Program-made: the position numbers and the translations under genes | Assembly (NCBI GenBank): GCA_963776225.1 | Contig: CAVZLL010000003.1 | Span: forward strand, 806,001-870,000 | Reading direction: 5' to 3' | Origin: Bog-756 sp963776225 | Lineage (GTDB): Bacteria > Actinomycetota > Acidimicrobiia > Acidimicrobiales > RAAP-2 | Length of the DNA: 64,000 nt | Part shown: piece after piece, positions 62,550 through 64,000 of the stretch | Layout of the letters: the number at the start of each line of letters is the position of its first letter | How positions within the stretch are numbered: position 1 is the first letter of the stretch | The notes under the pieces: model-generated | Seen by the model: the letters and a program-made list of their open reading frames with translations, nothing else | Databases searched by the model: none | Told to the model about the DNA's origin: nothing

Positions 62550-63703
62550 CACCGGTCGGCCCCGAGGCCGAGCAGACGCCGGGCGATGATGTTCCGCTGG
62601 ATCTCGCCGCTGCCACCGTAGATGGAGGCGGCCCGTGAGTAGAGGTAGTCGGTGCGCCACCGACCGCTCGCCGGGTCGTCGCCGACGGTCACCTCGGCTG
62701 CGAGCGCGTCGACGACCAGGTCGAACAGTGCCTGCTCCGACGTGGCAAGCAGCACCTTGTCGATGGAGGTCTCCGGACCCAGGCGATCGCCGTCCGCCAA
62801 TCGGTGCTGGGTGGTTCGCGAGCGGGCCCGGAACGCGTAGAGCAGCTGGGTGACCTCGCCCAGCCTGATGGGGTCGAGCGCACCGGGCGGGGCGGTTTCG
62901 AGCAGTTCCCGGAGACACCGGTGGAGGAACGCTGCCCGGTGCCAGAGTGCCGTGCTGCGTTCGTAGGGCAGCAGGTCCATCGCCACGGCCCAGCCGTTCC
63001 CGACCTCGCCGAGCGTGCGCGAGAAGGGAACGATCACGTCGTCGAAGAAGACCTCGGAGAACTCGTCGCCGCCGTGCATGGTGCCGATCGGCCGCACCGA
63101 GATCCCCGGCGAGTCCATGTCCACGAAGAGCGCGGTGATCCCGCGGTGGGCCGAATCCGGGGTCCCGGTCCGGGTCAGCAGGACGCAGCGCTGAGCGTAC
63201 TGGGCGAGGCTCGTCCAGACCTTCTGGCCGTTGACCCGCCACCCCTGGTCGGTGCGCTCGGCACGACAGGCGAGCGACGCGAGGTTGCTCCCGGTCCCCG
63301 GCTCGGAGAACCCCTGGCACCAGGTCTCGTCCCCCCGGAGGAGGGCAGGGACGGTGCCTGCGGCGAGCTCGGGCGCGGCGTAGTCGATCATGGTGGGCGC
63401 GAGCACCTCGGTCATCGAGTAGAGCCCGGGCTCGACCAGGTCCCGCGCGGTGAGCGCCTCACCCAGGTAGGCGCGGCTCAGCGTCGATCCACCGAGGCCG
63501 CCGACCCGCTCCGGCCAGCCAAGGCGCATCCATCCGGCATCGAACGTGAGCCGTTTGACCTTGGCCAGCTGGGCCATCTGCTGGTCCAGGGTGCCGGTCC
63601 CCTCGTATCCGGCGGCGAGTACGTCCCGGTTGTCGTCGAGCCACGCGTCGAGTGGTCCGCGGACCTCGGCGAGATCCTCCGGACCGCCGCCCGGACCGCT
63701 CAC
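62549..63703 (-). CDS. Acyl-CoA dehydrogenase, larger subunit of pair 4
   Basis: A 384-residue ACAD: GFSEPGTGSNLASL flavin loop, NGQKVWTSLAQYAQRC, and ASIYGGSGEIQRN. GTG at 63703 overlaps the stop of the SnoaL-like gene as GTGA, so at least three genes are coupled. It pairs with the shorter subunit downstream as in the other three pairs in the window. Confidence 0.87.
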   Translation of the reverse strand: MSGPGGGPEDLAEVRGPLDAWLDDNRDVLAAGYEGTGTLDQQMAQLAKVKRLTFDAGWMRLGWPERVGGLGGSTLSRAYLGEALTARDLVEPGLYSMTEVLAPTMIDYAAPELAAGTVPALLRGDETWCQGFSEPGTGSNLASLACRAERTDQGWRVNGQKVWTSLAQYAQRCVLLTRTGTPDSAHRGITALFVDMDSPGISVRPIGTMHGGDEFSEVFFDDVIVPFSRTLGEVGNGWAVAMDLLPYERSTALWHRAAFLHRCLRELLETAPPGALDPIRLGEVTQLLYAFRARSRTTQHRLADGDRLGPETSIDKVLLATSEQALFDLVVDALAAEVTVGDDPASGRWRTDYLYSRAASIYGGSGEIQRNIIARRLLGLGADR

Positions 63704-64000
63704 CGGGCCGTCGGCTTGGGGCGGGCCGGGTCGTGGGGGCGACCGGAATCGCGTGCCCCGCTCTTCCGGAGAAAGGTCATCGCACGGGTGCGGAGCCGCC
63801 AGCCCTCCGCCGTACGGAGGTAGGTGTCGGTGTAGTAGCCGATGCGCAGCTCGTGGGTGCCCTGGTCGACGAAGCAGAGCGGTTGCTGTCCGGAGCCCGT
63901 GTCCCCGTCGAGGTCGAGCTGGGGGGGTCCGACCAGGAAGAGCCCCTTCGGGGCCGACGCGACCAGGGACGGGAAGTCGGCCAGCCGGTAGGTGTCGCCG
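63700..64000 (-). CDS. SnoaL/NTF2-like protein, C-terminal part (5' end outside window)
   Basis: The open frame from the right edge reads TYRLADFPSLVASAPKGLFL, then RIGYYTDTYLRTAEGWRL and TRAMTFLRKSGARD, ending in a TGA at 63700-63702. The YYTDTYLRTAEGWR segment is typical of SnoaL-like NTF2-fold proteins, small barrels acting as cyclases, isomerases or hydratases. Its stop overlaps the ACAD start. Function unknown. Confidence 0.65.
   Translation of the reverse strand, partial: GDTYRLADFPSLVASAPKGLFLVGPPQLDLDGDTGSGQQPLCFVDQGTHELRIGYYTDTYLRTAEGWRLRTRAMTFLRKSGARDSGRPHDPARPKPTAR

Overview
The DNA is GC-rich, uses GTG and TTG starts often, and is packed with acyl-CoA dehydrogenases (ACADs), cytochromes P450, class III CoA-transferases, F420-type nitroreductase-like proteins and TetR regulators. 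This points to an actinobacterium with a large lipid or branched-acid catabolic repertoire, probably an environmental lineage such as Acidimicrobiia. The placement is inference from gene content only.

Layout. 1-1.3 kb: the 3' end of an IPT/TIG-repeat surface protein with a 732-bp internal repeat. 1.8-5.1 kb: F420-type reductase, ketol-acid-reductoisomerase-like protein, signal peptidase I, aldo/keto reductase. 5.3-39.7 kb: a catabolic block with ACAD pairs, epoxide hydrolase, crotonases, three P450s with one small ferredoxin, a fused acyl-CoA mutase (IcmF) closing a six-gene minus-strand run (aldehyde dehydrogenase, ACAD pair, CoA-transferase, SDR, mutase), thiolase, and two plus-strand operons built around acyl-CoA ligases. 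39.7-56.7 kb: an accessory stretch of small single genes (DHFR-like proteins, exchanger, pH-sensor-type adenylate cyclase, secreted and lipoproteins, YVTN beta-propeller) mixed with an IS3 remnant and several decayed genes. 56.7-64 kb: a second catabolic block with a TetR gene divergent from an ACAD, APH-kinase-like, crotonase, quinone-oxidoreductase operon that looks like a two-gene version of ACAD10/ACAD11, followed by a fourth ACAD pair.

How the genes fit together. Ligases and CoA-transferases would make CoA thioesters. Heteromeric ACAD pairs desaturate them, crotonases hydrate them, SDRs oxidise them and thiolase cleaves them. P450s, epoxide hydrolase and aldehyde dehydrogenase would handle oxygenation of hydrocarbon or sterol-like substrates, and IcmF would rearrange a branched acyl-CoA. 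Three TetR and one MarR regulator and several palindromes suggest separate regulons. No substrate can be fixed from sequence alone.

Quality note. Several genes carry single-base frameshifts. In the catabolic block all eight that I could place behave as one-base insertions, six of them in two adjacent genes (29.0-31.9 kb), which may be sequencing error. In the accessory stretch decay is mixed: nonsense codons, deletions and a duplication. No CRISPR array, tRNA or rRNA was recognised.
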